Shown here: positions 37,112-45,553 of the stretch, one piece after another
How positions within the stretch are numbered: the stretch's first letter is position 1
How the letters are laid out: the number at the start of each line of letters is the position of its first letter
From: Ensifer sp. LC163
GTDB lineage: Bacteria > Pseudomonadota > Alphaproteobacteria > Rhizobiales > Rhizobiaceae
DNA: 64,000 nucleotides
Assembly (NCBI RefSeq): GCF_001695855.1
Contig: NZ_MBSS01000001.1
Coordinates: 248,001 to 312,000, forward strand
Direction: 5' to 3'
Program-made: the position numbers and the translations under genes
Notes under the pieces: model-generated
What the model saw: only the letters and a program-made list of their open reading frames with translations
The model's database searches: none
What the model was told of the DNA's origin: nothing

Positions 37112-37792
37112 ATGCCGCGAGACTACTGGAAATACGAGGGCGTGCTGGCGGCGCCCGAGCGTGTCGGCTACCTGCCCAAACTGCCGCTTCCTCACCACGA
37201 TCCCTCCAGTCCGCTTGCAATCGCCGATATGGCCGATGCTTTCGGCGTCACCCATCGGGCCCTGCATTTCTATGAGGAGAAGGGCCTGCTGATCGCCGCC
37301 CGCATGGGGCCGATGCGGGTCTATGGTCCGGACCATATCCGGCGCATGGCCGTCATCAACGCCTGCCGCGAAATCGACATGCCGATCGCGGCCATCCAGG
37401 AGTTGCTCTCAAGTCTCGCCGGTGCAGACGACCAGACTGAGGCCGAGCGGCTGTTCAAGGAAGCGTTGCTGTCGCGACGCCGCGAACTGGCCGCCCAGCA
37501 ATCCAACCTGCGCCGCCAGATGCAACGCATCGCCGAACTGCTGGAAAGCGAGGCCGGATATGGCGAGGCCTCGCCCAACGACGGCGAACACGTGCATCTC
37601 TCGCCTCTCGAAAGCGAATGCCTCACCTTCATGGCCGAAGGCTATCCCGCCTCGCGCATCGCCCGGCTGATGGAGATGGACCTGGCGGCCGCCCTCACGC
37701 TCGAGGCAGGAATCATCCGCAAGTTCAGCGCCCACAACCGCTTCCAGGCCATCGCCAAGGCGGTGCTATCCGGCATGATCGCCGCGGAGTAA
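37112..37792 (+). CDS. MerR-family regulator with C-terminal LuxR-type helix-turn-helix
   Basis: 226 residues. MerR winged helix at about 34-75 (LAIADMADAFGVTHRALHFYEEKGLL), dimer helix at about 105-145, then at 163-205 a second DNA-binding-like segment LSPLESECLTFMAEGYPASRIARLM that follows the GerE/LuxR pattern. No metal-binding cysteines of MercR/SoxR type occur at the dimer tip. Two DNA-binding modules in one chain are unusual. ATG 37112 follows GGGGACAATCGAT. It is not linked to any obvious target gene. A strong hairpin follows. Confidence 0.82.
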   Translation: MPRDYWKYEGVLAAPERVGYLPKLPLPHHDPSSPLAIADMADAFGVTHRALHFYEEKGLLIAARMGPMRVYGPDHIRRMAVINACREIDMPIAAIQELLSSLAGADDQTEAERLFKEALLSRRRELAAQQSNLRRQMQRIAELLESEAGYGEASPNDGEHVHLSPLESECLTFMAEGYPASRIARLMEMDLAAALTLEAGIIRKFSAHNRFQAIAKAVLSGMIAAE

Positions 37793-37831
37793 CCGCAGGC
37801 ATCTTTCTTCGCGCCGGCGCGGTTTTCTCGC

Positions 37832-37862
37832 CTTCATCCCTGTGCTCGCCGCAGGGATGAAG
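37832..37862 (+). terminator. Hairpin terminator after MerR-LuxR gene
   Basis: CTTCATCCCTG pairs with CAGGGATGAAG, an 11-bp perfect stem, 40 bases after the stop. No T-tract. Confidence 0.55.
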
Positions 37863-38020
37863 CAGTGCCGCGTCTGCGGTGCGACCAAGGTCAAAAAATC
37901 TCCGGCCATCGGTGGCGGGGTCAATTCGGGCGCAATTCCCCCTGGTTCATCAACAATGTGATGTTCTCAGCACCACGCTCATGTTACGAGGCGCTCAAAC
38001 AACGTAAATGAGATACCCCG

Positions 38021-38695
38021 ATGCTTCCCTGGATCCAGCTAGACCGCGCAACCATTCCCGGTGACGGCGACGAATTGCGCTTGAAGCAGCGCGGCAGCGA
38101 ATTTTCCATCATGCTTGGCTCGACGGAATTGATGAACAGCCGGCTGAGCGGCTCGGAAGAGGCACTGGCGACACTGAGCTGCGAGCGGATCGCAGGCCGG
38201 AAAAACGCCAGCATGCTGATCGGCGGCCTCGGCATGGGGTTTACGTTGCGCGCCGCACTCGGCGCGCTGCCGGACGATGCCCGGGTCGTGGTCGCAGAAC
38301 TCGTGCCCGCCGTCGTCGAGTGGGCGCGTGGTCCCATGGTGGATCTCCACAAGGGCACGCTCGAGGATCCACGGGTCGATATCCATATCGGTGATGTCGG
38401 CGCGCTGATCCGCTCGAAGACGGCCGCTTATGATGCCATCCTGCTGGATGTCGACAATGGCCCCGACGGGCTGACACGCGCCTCCAACGACAGCCTTTAC
38501 AACCATACAGGTCTTCGCGCCGCCAAAGCTGCCCTGCGCGCGAACGGCGTGCTTGCCGTCTGGTCATCCGCGCCGGATAGCGCCTTTACACGCCGATTGC
38601 GCGAGGTCGGCTTTGCCACCGACGAGGTGAATGTGCGTGCCAACGGCAAACGCGGTGGCGCCCGCCATGTCCTGTGGATGGCGACCAAACGGTAG
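38021..38695 (+). CDS. Spermidine-synthase-like SAM/dcSAM-binding protein
   Basis: 224 residues with a Rossmann methyltransferase-like fold: ASMLIGGLGMGFTLRAAL (glycine loop), VVVAELVPAVVEWAR (acidic end), AYDAILLDVDNGPDGL. The overall pattern follows spermidine synthase relatives that lack the N-terminal beta domain. It could be a polyamine enzyme or a methyltransferase; no polyamine gene adjoins it. ATG 38021 follows GAGATACCCCG. Confidence 0.8.
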   Translation: MLPWIQLDRATIPGDGDELRLKQRGSEFSIMLGSTELMNSRLSGSEEALATLSCERIAGRKNASMLIGGLGMGFTLRAALGALPDDARVVVAELVPAVVEWARGPMVDLHKGTLEDPRVDIHIGDVGALIRSKTAAYDAILLDVDNGPDGLTRASNDSLYNHTGLRAAKAALRANGVLAVWSSAPDSAFTRRLREVGFATDEVNVRANGKRGGARHVLWMATKR

Positions 38696-38750
38696 AAAAC
38701 CTGTTCAGCGACCAGCTTTTGGTTTGCCAAGACGCCATTGCGGTCGACTG

Positions 38751-39110
38751 CTACATTTTGCGGAACGCGCGGCTTGAGACCGAGATCGGGTTGTCGTTTG
38801 GGTCCTTCGCGTTGGCGAACTGATAGCCGTCTGCCTGGTGGATCGCTCCGAACACCAGCCCTTCGGCAGCGCTACGCTCGCAGAAGGCCCCGACATCCCT
38901 GACATCGAATACCAGCTTGACCAGCGACTGGCCGCGTCGCTGTCCCTTGGCCGCCGGGTGGATCATCAGGCTGGCGCCGCCCTCCCCTGAGATCAGCTCG
39001 ATGATCCGGTCGCCCGCCTCACGGGATGCCCGAAAGCCGAAGTGCTTCTCGTAAAAGCGAACGGTTGCCTCAACGTCGTGCGCGTAAAGGATGATCCTGT
39101 TGATCGGCAC
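38751..39110 (-). CDS. VOC (glyoxalase) family protein
   Basis: 119 residues, one VOC domain: IILYAHDVEATVRFYEKHFGF at the N-terminus, SLMIHPAAKG in the middle, and KDPNDNPISVSSR replacing the usual DPxGN. The metal ligands are not all obvious, so it may be a binding rather than catalytic member. It follows the helicase gene on the same strand with a 39-base gap and could be in its operon. Confidence 0.85.
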   Translation of the reverse strand: MPINRIILYAHDVEATVRFYEKHFGFRASREAGDRIIELISGEGGASLMIHPAAKGQRRGQSLVKLVFDVRDVGAFCERSAAEGLVFGAIHQADGYQFANAKDPNDNPISVSSRAFRKM

Positions 39111-39149
39111 GGAGGGCTCCTTGCTGGAAGGCTCGGCACCCGCCGGCCG

Positions 39150-40277
39150 TCAGCGAACGATCGTCAGGCGTTCGGCGGCACGGGTGATCGCGGTATAAAG
39201 CCAGCGTTCACGGGTATCGCGGAAGGCCCAGCTTTCGTCGAACAGCACGACGTTGTTCCACTGCGAGCCCTGGGCCTTGTGCACCGTCAGCGCATAGCCG
39301 AAGTCGAACTCGTCGTAGCGCTTGCGCGTCGACCAGGGGATTTCGCCCTCGACCTCTTCGAAGGCCGCCTTCAACAGCTTGATCTTGGCCGCACCGCGAT
39401 CCATGTCGTCGTCTTCCGGGCGGATCATCAGGTTGATGCCCGGCTTCACCGTTTCCTTCGACGAGCTCATGACCTGCCAGAGCGAGCCGTTGAGCAGCCC
39501 CTTGGCCGGGTCGTTGCGCAGGCAGACCAGCTTGTCGCCGGATTGCGGATATTCGCTGGTAAAGCCCTTGAGTTCGCGAAGCCGCTGGTTGTAGCGCCGC
39601 CGGGTCTTGTTGGTGCCGACCAGCACCTGGTCGGCCTCCAGCACCAACTCCTGGTTGACCTGCCCACGGCCGATCACATGCGTGGTGCCGTAGTCGCCAT
39701 GCATGATCTCGTTGCCCTCGCGCACCTGCATCGCCAGCCGGATGATCGGGTTGTCGCGCGCCTGGCGATGGATGTCGGTCAGCAGGTAGTCCGGTTCCTG
39801 GTTGGTGAAATAGCCGCCGCCGGTAACCGGCGGCAACTGGCCGGGATCGCCCAGAACCAGGATCGGCGTGCCGAAGCTCATCAGGTCCTTGCCGAGCGCT
39901 TCGTCGACCATCGAGCATTCGTCGACGATGATCAGTGCCGCCTTGGCGACCGGGCTTTGGCGGTTGATGGAAAACATCGGCGCGATCGAGGTCTTGCCAG
40001 TCTCCTCGTCGGAAACCTCCTCCTCGCCGCGCGGCCGGTAGATCAGCGAATGGATGGTCTTGGCGTTGCTGGCCCCCTTGGAGCGCAGAACCTGGGCGGC
40101 CTTGCCGGTAAAGGCGGCAAACAGCACGTCGCCATCCACATGCTCGGCGAAATGGCGCGCAAGCGTCGTCTTGCCCGTGCCGGCATAACCGAACAGCCGG
40201 AAGAGCTGCGAGCGGCCCTCTTTCAGCCATTGCGAAACGGCCTTGAGGGCCTCGTCCTGTTGCGGTGCAAATTGCAT
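39150..40277 (-). CDS. Superfamily 1 DNA helicase (RecD/Dda-like ATPase)
   Basis: 375 residues. Walker A FGYAGTGKTTLARHF near 30-44, Walker B ALIIVDECSMVDE, motif III LVLGDPGQLPPVTGGGYF, and the C-terminal UvrD-like motif ALTVHKAQGSQWNNVVLFDES with YTAITRAAERLTIV (motif VI). This short form is common in alphaproteobacteria and resembles phage T4 Dda; a role in replication or repair is inferred. ATG 40277 (MQFAPQQDEALKAV) is the natural start; the longer frame is rejected. Confidence 0.93.
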   Translation of the reverse strand: MQFAPQQDEALKAVSQWLKEGRSQLFRLFGYAGTGKTTLARHFAEHVDGDVLFAAFTGKAAQVLRSKGASNAKTIHSLIYRPRGEEEVSDEETGKTSIAPMFSINRQSPVAKAALIIVDECSMVDEALGKDLMSFGTPILVLGDPGQLPPVTGGGYFTNQEPDYLLTDIHRQARDNPIIRLAMQVREGNEIMHGDYGTTHVIGRGQVNQELVLEADQVLVGTNKTRRRYNQRLRELKGFTSEYPQSGDKLVCLRNDPAKGLLNGSLWQVMSSSKETVKPGINLMIRPEDDDMDRGAAKIKLLKAAFEEVEGEIPWSTRKRYDEFDFGYALTVHKAQGSQWNNVVLFDESWAFRDTRERWLYTAITRAAERLTIVR

Positions 40278-40667
40278 GACGCGAAGTGTCAGGATTCGGG
40301 GCGCACAAGCAAGCCCGGATTTTGGACCGTCAAACCGCAACGACCGCCCGGCGCCGGCCGACTTGGCGCCCTCCATTGTGAAATCCTCACCAGATCAAGG
40401 CGATATCGCCGATCTATCGGCGCGAGGATGCACAGCGCGGCTGCACAATGGCGCACGCCATGTCACGGTATTGCGTCTCCCAGCCAGTCGCTCGGCCTCC
40501 CGCCAAATCCGCTGTGGCACTTTCTTGCCCTGTGGCCTGCCTGCCGCTTGAATGCCCGCGCGCAATGCTGCTAACGAGCGGTTGCAGGCGTCTCGATCCC
40601 GAGACGGTCCGCGCCATCCTGATCAGGCAGGCACGAACGCGCCAGCCGACTGAGGCAATGCCGGAGA
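40278..40667. other. Intergenic region between divergent helicase and AbrB-type transporter
   Basis: 390 bases, GC-rich, with only short open frames. It presumably contains both promoters; no clear motif was identified. Confidence 0.35.
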
Positions 40668-41762
40668 ATGCCCTTGAAGCCCGACCAGCCCGCCACGCCC
40701 TCGTCTTCTGAAGCCGTCGGCATCGGCCGCCTTGCACCGGCGCTGCAATGGCTGCTGCTCACGCTGGTTTCCGTGGTCTTTACGGTGGTCCTCGAGCTGA
40801 TCGGCATCCCCGCCGGATTGCTGATGGGGCCGATGCTGGCGGCCGTGCTCTTCGGCATGAACGGCTGCACCATCCGCCTGCCCAAGCAGATGTTCTTCTG
40901 CGTGCAGTTCATTCTTGCAATGATGATCGCCGGCGCGATGACACCCGGTATGCTCGGCACCTTTTCCGGCAATTGGCCGCTGTTCCTCGGCGTCATCCTC
41001 TCCGTCATCGCCGTCAGCACGCTGTGCGGCTGGGTGATCACCCGCATGCGCATTCTGCCGGGCACGACGGCGATCTGGGGCTCGTCGGCAGGTGCCGCCT
41101 CCACCATGCTGCTGATGGCGGATGCCTATGGCGCCGATGCGCGCCTGGTCGCCTTCATGCAGTATCTGCGCGTCATCTTCGTTGCCAGCACCGCAACGAT
41201 GGTCGCCCATCTCTGGGTGACCGGCGCGGCGGCGGAAACCGCGATCGTCTGGTTCGAGCCGGTCTCCGCATTGCCGTTCCTGGCAACGCTTGCCGTCGGG
41301 CTCGGTGCGGCCTTTGCCGGCCGGATGCTGCGTGTGCCGGCCGGCGCCTTCCTGCCGCCGTTCCTCGTCGGCGCCGCCCTCAATGTCAGCGGCGTCATGA
41401 CCACCGAGCTGCCGCAATGGCTGCTGGCGCTCTGTTACGCGCTGCTCGGCTGGAACATCGGCCTCGGCTTCACCCGCTCCATCCTTGCCCATGCGCGCCG
41501 CGCGCTGGTGCCGACGGTGATCTCGATCGTCGTGCTGATCTCGTTTTCCGGCCTGCTTGCCCTGCTCCTGATCAAGGTCGCCGACATCGACCCGCTGACC
41601 GCCTATCTCGCCACCAGCCCTGGCGGGCTCGATTCGATCGCGGTGATCGCCGCCTCCAGCAATGTCGACCTCTCCTTCGTCATGGCGCTCCAGAGCGCCC
41701 GCCTGATGATCATCACCATGATCGGCCCGGCGCTCGCCCGCTTCGTCGCCGATCGCGCCTGA
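40668..41762 (+). CDS. AbrB-family membrane transporter
   Basis: 364-residue polytopic membrane protein with about ten hydrophobic segments, showing the duplicated family landmarks PAGLLMGPMLAAVLFGM and PAGAFLPPFLVGAALNVSG, plus GTTAIWGSSAGAASTMLLMA and YLATSPGGLDSIAVIAASS. This family (Pfam AbrB) is often mislabelled ammonia monooxygenase; transport is inferred. ATG 40668 has CCGGAGA just upstream. Single gene. Confidence 0.88.
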   Translation: MPLKPDQPATPSSSEAVGIGRLAPALQWLLLTLVSVVFTVVLELIGIPAGLLMGPMLAAVLFGMNGCTIRLPKQMFFCVQFILAMMIAGAMTPGMLGTFSGNWPLFLGVILSVIAVSTLCGWVITRMRILPGTTAIWGSSAGAASTMLLMADAYGADARLVAFMQYLRVIFVASTATMVAHLWVTGAAAETAIVWFEPVSALPFLATLAVGLGAAFAGRMLRVPAGAFLPPFLVGAALNVSGVMTTELPQWLLALCYALLGWNIGLGFTRSILAHARRALVPTVISIVVLISFSGLLALLLIKVADIDPLTAYLATSPGGLDSIAVIAASSNVDLSFVMALQSARLMIITMIGPALARFVADRA

Positions 41763-41820
41763 ACGCGGTACAGCTCGTCTGCGTCGGCGCTCGAGAAATT
41801 TGTGACGATGCAACACATCC

Positions 41821-41847
41821 GGGAATAATCCCCGCCCTCCCCGTGTC
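41821..41847 (+). promoter_or_regulatory. Candidate ECF-type promoter upstream of the ECF operon
   Basis: GGGAATAAT at 41821-41829 and CGTGTC at 41842-41847 have the spacing of an ECF promoter and lie upstream of the PF03640-sigma-anti-sigma operon, with repeat copy K between. Autoregulation would be usual for ECF loci. By-eye match only. Confidence 0.25.
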
Positions 41848-41880
41848 TCATGTCAGGATCCGCGCGCCTGCGCGCTCCGC

Positions 41881-41936
41881 TGCAGCGCCGCGGGTCAAAG
41901 ATGACGCGCAAAGGACGCTGAAGAATGATGCAGTAG
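41881..41936 (+). repeat. RIME-like repeat copy K: P1 with deleted P2
   Basis: TGCAGCGCCGCGGGTCAAAG through GGACGCTGA is P1; it is joined directly to ATGATGCAGTAG, the extreme end of P2. The middle of the element has been lost. It lies 26 bases upstream of the secreted-protein gene. Confidence 0.75.
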
Positions 41937-41962
41937 AAACAACTTGAGGAAGGAAAGCTCCC

Positions 41963-42334
41963 ATGAGAACGTTACCCCTAGCGATTGCCATTTCCCTTGT
42001 CGCCGGCGCCGCCTTTGCGGCACCTCCGGTCAAGACGGTGGAAACGGCAAAGGGCAATGTGCTGGCCGCAGCAAACGGCATGACGCTTTACACCTACAAG
42101 GACGACAAGGGCGGCGTTTCCAGTTGCTATGACGAATGCGCGAAGAACTGGCCGCCGTTCATGGTCGAAGGCGATGCGGCGGCCGAAGGCGCCTTTACGA
42201 TCGTCGAGCGCAAGGATGGAGCCAAGCAGTGGGCAAAGGACGGCATGCCGCTCTACTTCTTTATCAAGGACGCGAAGATGGGTGACATTACCGGAGACGG
42301 CTTGAAGGGCGAATGGGATGTCGTCAAGCCGTGA
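41963..42334 (+). CDS. Secreted PF03640-type (lipoprotein_15 repeat) protein
   Basis: 123 residues. Signal peptide 1-20 (site AFA before AP). Two copies of the family repeat: GMTLYTYKDDKGGVSSCYDECAKNWPPF (as GMTLYTYKDD... C-x3-C-x2-NWPPF) and GMPLYFFIKDAKMGD...GEWDVVKP. Exported, function unknown; in rhizobia such genes often head ECF sigma operons. ATG 41963 follows GAGGAAGGAAAGCTCCC. Its end overlaps the sigma gene by 17 bases. Confidence 0.9.
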   Translation: MRTLPLAIAISLVAGAAFAAPPVKTVETAKGNVLAAANGMTLYTYKDDKGGVSSCYDECAKNWPPFMVEGDAAAEGAFTIVERKDGAKQWAKDGMPLYFFIKDAKMGDITGDGLKGEWDVVKP

Positions 42335-42872
42335 CGGCGCAAATGCGGATGCGGGGGAGCATGACCCCGCATCCGACCGGTTCGAGGAGGACGTGCTGGC
42401 GCTGATGCCGGCGCTCCGGCGCTATTCGCGCAGCCTCGTGCGCTCGGATCCGGACGGTGAAGACCTGCTGCAGGATTGTGTCGAGAAGGTTCTGGCGCGC
42501 CGCGCCCAGTGGCGTGGCGTCAACCTGCGCGCCTGGGCCTTCACCATCATGACCAATCTCAGCCGCAACCGGCACCGGCACACGGCGCTGCACCCGCAGG
42601 TCGAGCTCGACGACGATCTCGGCCTGCAGGCGGAAACCCATGAGAGCGATCCGCTCGAACGCTCGCGGCTGGAACGGGCGCTGAACGGCCTTTCGACGGA
42701 AAACCGCTCGGTGCTGATGCTCGTGGTGATCGAGGGATACCGATACCAGGATGTGGCCGACATGCTGGCCATTCCGATCGGCACGGTGATGTCGCGCCTG
42801 TCGCGAGCGCGCCACCAGCTTGCCGAAGCGATGAAGGACGACAACGTGATCAGCATGCGGAGACCGAAATGA
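42318..42872 (+). CDS. ECF-type RNA polymerase sigma factor
   Basis: 184 residues. Sigma region 2: ALMPALRRYSRSLVRSDPDGEDLLQDCVEKVL and WAFTIMTNLSRNRHR; region 4: LSTENRSVLMLVVIEGYRYQDVADML...GTVMSRLSRARHQL. No region 3, hence group IV. It overlaps the secreted protein gene upstream (17 bases) and the anti-sigma gene downstream (ATGA), so translation is coupled. The signal is probably envelope or oxidative stress, by analogy. Confidence 0.94.
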   Translation: MSSSRDGANADAGEHDPASDRFEEDVLALMPALRRYSRSLVRSDPDGEDLLQDCVEKVLARRAQWRGVNLRAWAFTIMTNLSRNRHRHTALHPQVELDDDLGLQAETHESDPLERSRLERALNGLSTENRSVLMLVVIEGYRYQDVADMLAIPIGTVMSRLSRARHQLAEAMKDDNVISMRRPK

Positions 42873-43690
42873 CGGACGAATTGAACACCGTCTCCGACGA
42901 CGACCTCCACGCCTATGTCGATGGCTTCCTGAGCGAGGCGGACCGGGCGCGGGTCGAGTTATGGCTTGGGCGCAACCCCGCGCGCGCCGAGGAAGTCCGT
43001 CAATGGCAGGGCCAGGCAACCGAGCTTCGTGCCATGTTCTCCACCTATGCCCGCAGCGACGAGCGCGACCGGACGCTGCTTTCAGGCGCGAGCGGCAGGC
43101 AGGCTGCCCTTCCTTCGGGCAATCGATGGAATGCGAGCCTTGGTGGCCGTATTGCCGCCGGTCTGCTGCTCTTTGCCGCCGGCGCCCTCACCGGGCTTTA
43201 TGCCCCGCATATCCTCGCCCCCGGACGCCCTGAACAGGTGGCCCAGGTGGGTGAAAGCCTGCCGCGGCAGGCGCAATCGGCCTTCCTGATTTATGCAAGC
43301 GAGGTGCGCCACGCCGTCGAGGTCGGGCCGGACCAGCAGACCCACCTTGCCACCTGGCTCGGCAAGCGGCTCGATCATCCGCTCAACATCCCCGACCTGT
43401 CGAAGCTCGGTTTTTCGCTCGTCGGCGGCCGGCTTCTGCCGGTCAACGGCAAGGCGGGCGCGCTGTTCATGTATGAGGACGCGAGCGGCCAGCGGCTGAC
43501 GGTGCTTCTCGGCCGCAACCCCGACAACCGCGAAACGAGCTTCCGCATCGACAGCAGCGGCGGCGTCGAAACCTTCTACTGGATCGACGGTCCGATCGGC
43601 TACGCCGTCACCGGCGAAGTGCCGCGCGCGCTTTTGCAGAAGGTCGCCGACGAATGCTACCGCCAGTTCGAGAAGACTGTGGCGTCTTGA
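42869..43690 (+). CDS. Membrane anti-sigma factor
   Basis: 273 residues. Cytoplasmic N-terminus with the anti-sigma helix DDLHAYVDGFLSEADRARVELWLGRNP, without the zinc HxxxCxxC motif; one membrane helix at about 93-112 (GGRIAAGLLLFAAGALTGLY); periplasmic domain of ~160 residues. It should hold the preceding sigma factor at the membrane. Start ATG overlaps the sigma stop by four bases. Confidence 0.92.
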   Translation: MTDELNTVSDDDLHAYVDGFLSEADRARVELWLGRNPARAEEVRQWQGQATELRAMFSTYARSDERDRTLLSGASGRQAALPSGNRWNASLGGRIAAGLLLFAAGALTGLYAPHILAPGRPEQVAQVGESLPRQAQSAFLIYASEVRHAVEVGPDQQTHLATWLGKRLDHPLNIPDLSKLGFSLVGGRLLPVNGKAGALFMYEDASGQRLTVLLGRNPDNRETSFRIDSSGGVETFYWIDGPIGYAVTGEVPRALLQKVADECYRQFEKTVAS

Positions 43691-43790
43691 ACGCCGTTCC
43701 TGCGCCGGCGTCTCTCAAGATCGGATATTCGGCTGCGGCGTCCAGGACCTACCTTCGGCGCGCGTCGTGTTCGGTCAACGGCGTGAGCCT

Positions 43791-44060
43791 TCAGGGACAC
43801 CTGTAATAAATCCGCCCGTATGCATCGACAGCCTGCACGCAGCCGGGGGCGTAGACTGCTGCGCCGACCGCAGTTCCCGCGGCAACGGTCCGGCGCGTCG
43901 TCCGGCGCGCCACTCCGGCGTAGCTTACGGGCGTCAGCGGGCGTCCGACACGGGCCTGGGCTTCGGAGATGAAAGAACCGGTCCCATTTGTCGGAAGATC
44001 GCCCAAGAGCATCATGGCAATACCGCCTGTCAGGGCGGCGAGTCTTGTGCGGCGGGTCAT
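43791..44060 (-). CDS. Small exported protein of unknown function
   Basis: 89 residues. Basic start MTRRTRLAALTGGIAMMLLG is signal-like. The C-terminus APGCVQAVDAYGRIYYRCP has two cysteines that could form a disulfide. ATG at 44060 overlaps the stop of the DUF2092 gene (ATGA), so the two are translationally coupled and probably act together. Family not firmly recognised. Confidence 0.75.
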   Translation of the reverse strand: MTRRTRLAALTGGIAMMLLGDLPTNGTGSFISEAQARVGRPLTPVSYAGVARRTTRRTVAAGTAVGAAVYAPGCVQAVDAYGRIYYRCP

Positions 44061-44803
44061 TGGTTCGCTCCTTCTGGAACTTCGTCGATATGGGGCATCG
44101 CCTTCGCATCCACCTGCTTGCTGTCGGCCGGCGGTGCGAACGAGAAATCATCCTTCGCCCCTCCACTCCAGGAATTGATGACGAGCGTATACTGCGGCGC
44201 AGCCCCCACGGCCTTGGAGGTGATGACATACTTGCAGGGAATTGGTTCTGGCCCGGTGCGCACCCACAACTGCCAGTCCGTATCCGCGTTGCGGAAGGCG
44301 AGGTGCTCGCATTCCACTCCGCCAACCACGCCGGTGCCTATATGCTTGGCATCGATGACGCCGGCATTGAGCGCATCGTAGACGTTCGACAGAATCAGGT
44401 CGGCTCCGGGCAACGCATGGCCGTCTGCTTCAAGCTTCGAAACCAGATCGTCGATCGTCCCCGGCACATCGGTCTGCATAAAGACTTTGGCGTCCTTCGC
44501 GTGAATAGTCATCTGCTTGCCGTCGAAAAACATCTCGATATCGGCGAAACCGCCTGTGCGGGCGGCATGCACCTTGTCCGGGCGGCTGACGGAAACCTGA
44601 CCCGAACTCGCGAACTGAACCTTCTGCATTTCGGGCGTCACAACCTCAATGTCGGAGTTGAAGGTTGCAGTGAAGGCCTGCTGCTTCGCCAGGTAATCCG
44701 ACATGGATTTAAGAATGGCGCGGGCATCATCCTCCGCATGCGCAGCAGGCACGAACAGTGCCAAGGCGAGTATTCCTGTGGCTAGTCGACTTTCGGATCT
44801 CAT
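44057..44803 (-). CDS. DUF2092 periplasmic protein
   Basis: 248 residues with signal peptide 1-23 (ALALFVPAAHA before ED). The rest fits DUF2092, related to LolA/LppX-type lipid-binding folds: MSDYLAKQQAFTATFNSDIEVV, SGQVSVSRPDKVHAARTG, GGVECEHLAFRNADTDWQLWV. It may bind lipids or other hydrophobic ligands in the periplasm (inference). First gene of a two-gene operon with the small exported protein. Confidence 0.88.
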   Translation of the reverse strand: MRSESRLATGILALALFVPAAHAEDDARAILKSMSDYLAKQQAFTATFNSDIEVVTPEMQKVQFASSGQVSVSRPDKVHAARTGGFADIEMFFDGKQMTIHAKDAKVFMQTDVPGTIDDLVSKLEADGHALPGADLILSNVYDALNAGVIDAKHIGTGVVGGVECEHLAFRNADTDWQLWVRTGPEPIPCKYVITSKAVGAAPQYTLVINSWSGGAKDDFSFAPPADSKQVDAKAMPHIDEVPEGANQ

Positions 44804-45163
44804 GTCTTCCTCCGCTATTGATACGACCTGAATGGACTCAATCGCTGGGACTTTGCACGGATGGTCTTGAACAACTTGCTGGTCAGGAGGGATGTTGGGA
44901 CGGCCGGCGCCGCATCGCGCAATTCTTTTGGATGTGATCAGCCGGCGACCTCATCCTCGCATTTGATCATCGTTGACAAAGCCGCGTTCGCCAACATCTT
45001 TTCCTTGCCATGGCTCAAGCGCCGGATTGCATTGGCTTCTTTCTTCCCTAGCAGAGGCTATCGGAGGCATGCCCTGGGCCGCGTAGCGCCCTTGACGTTG
45101 CAGTCATCGATGACTGCGCTGCTCGTCCCGTCTTGGCGTCGAGCCAACAACTGCCCGGCACAA
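44804..45163. other. Intergenic region
   Basis: 360 bases between the DUF2092 promoter and the end of the nitrile hydratase operon. A plus-strand frame (from 44861) runs through into the antisense of the next gene and is rejected. Nothing recognised. Confidence 0.35.
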
Positions 45164-45553
45164 TCACCGCAGCGGATCGTTCTCAATGAGGATCGGCTTT
45201 CCGTGCGGGGTCGCTTCGGCCGCGCGCTGCCAGCTCTTCGTCAGGGTGTCCAGCTGACCGTTGGAGGTGATCGAAAGCTCGGTGACGAGCCGCGACAGCG
45301 CCGCCACCCAGCAATCGAAATAATCGCTGGCATCGGCCTTGCGGCCGGGCTTGTAGAGTTCGGCCGAAAGCGCCTCTGCCCATTCGTTCCAGGAAAAGAC
45401 GCCCTTTTCGTGCAGCCGCACGGTCATGGCGAAGGCGGAAGCCTGCCACGGCTCGGCAAAGACCGGATCGCCCTCGGGCGATTTCGGCAGCTCGGCGGAA
45501 GCGGCAAGCGGCGATGTCGTCTTACAGGTGCTCAAGATAACTCTCCCAGGCAT
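45164..45553 (-). CDS. Nitrile hydratase accessory/activator protein
   Basis: 129 residues. It resembles the N-terminal part of nitrile hydratase beta subunits (FAEPWQASAFAMTVRLHEKGVFSWNEWAEALSAEL), as expected of the cobalt-inserting self-subunit-swapping chaperone (P14K/NhlE type). Its frame overlaps the end of nthB by 32 bases if ATG 45553 is used; later TTG starts are possible. Last gene of nthA-nthB-activator. Confidence 0.9.
   Translation of the reverse strand: MPGRVILSTCKTTSPLAASAELPKSPEGDPVFAEPWQASAFAMTVRLHEKGVFSWNEWAEALSAELYKPGRKADASDYFDCWVAALSRLVTELSITSNGQLDTLTKSWQRAAEATPHGKPILIENDPLR

Noticed and set aside
39042-40574. 510-codon plus-strand frame opposite the helicase
   Set aside because: Helicase motifs are complete on the minus strand; the frame is a shadow.
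41821-41847. Firm assignment of an ECF promoter
   Set aside because: Kept only as a low-confidence feature; the -10 element is a weak match and the distance to the first gene is long.
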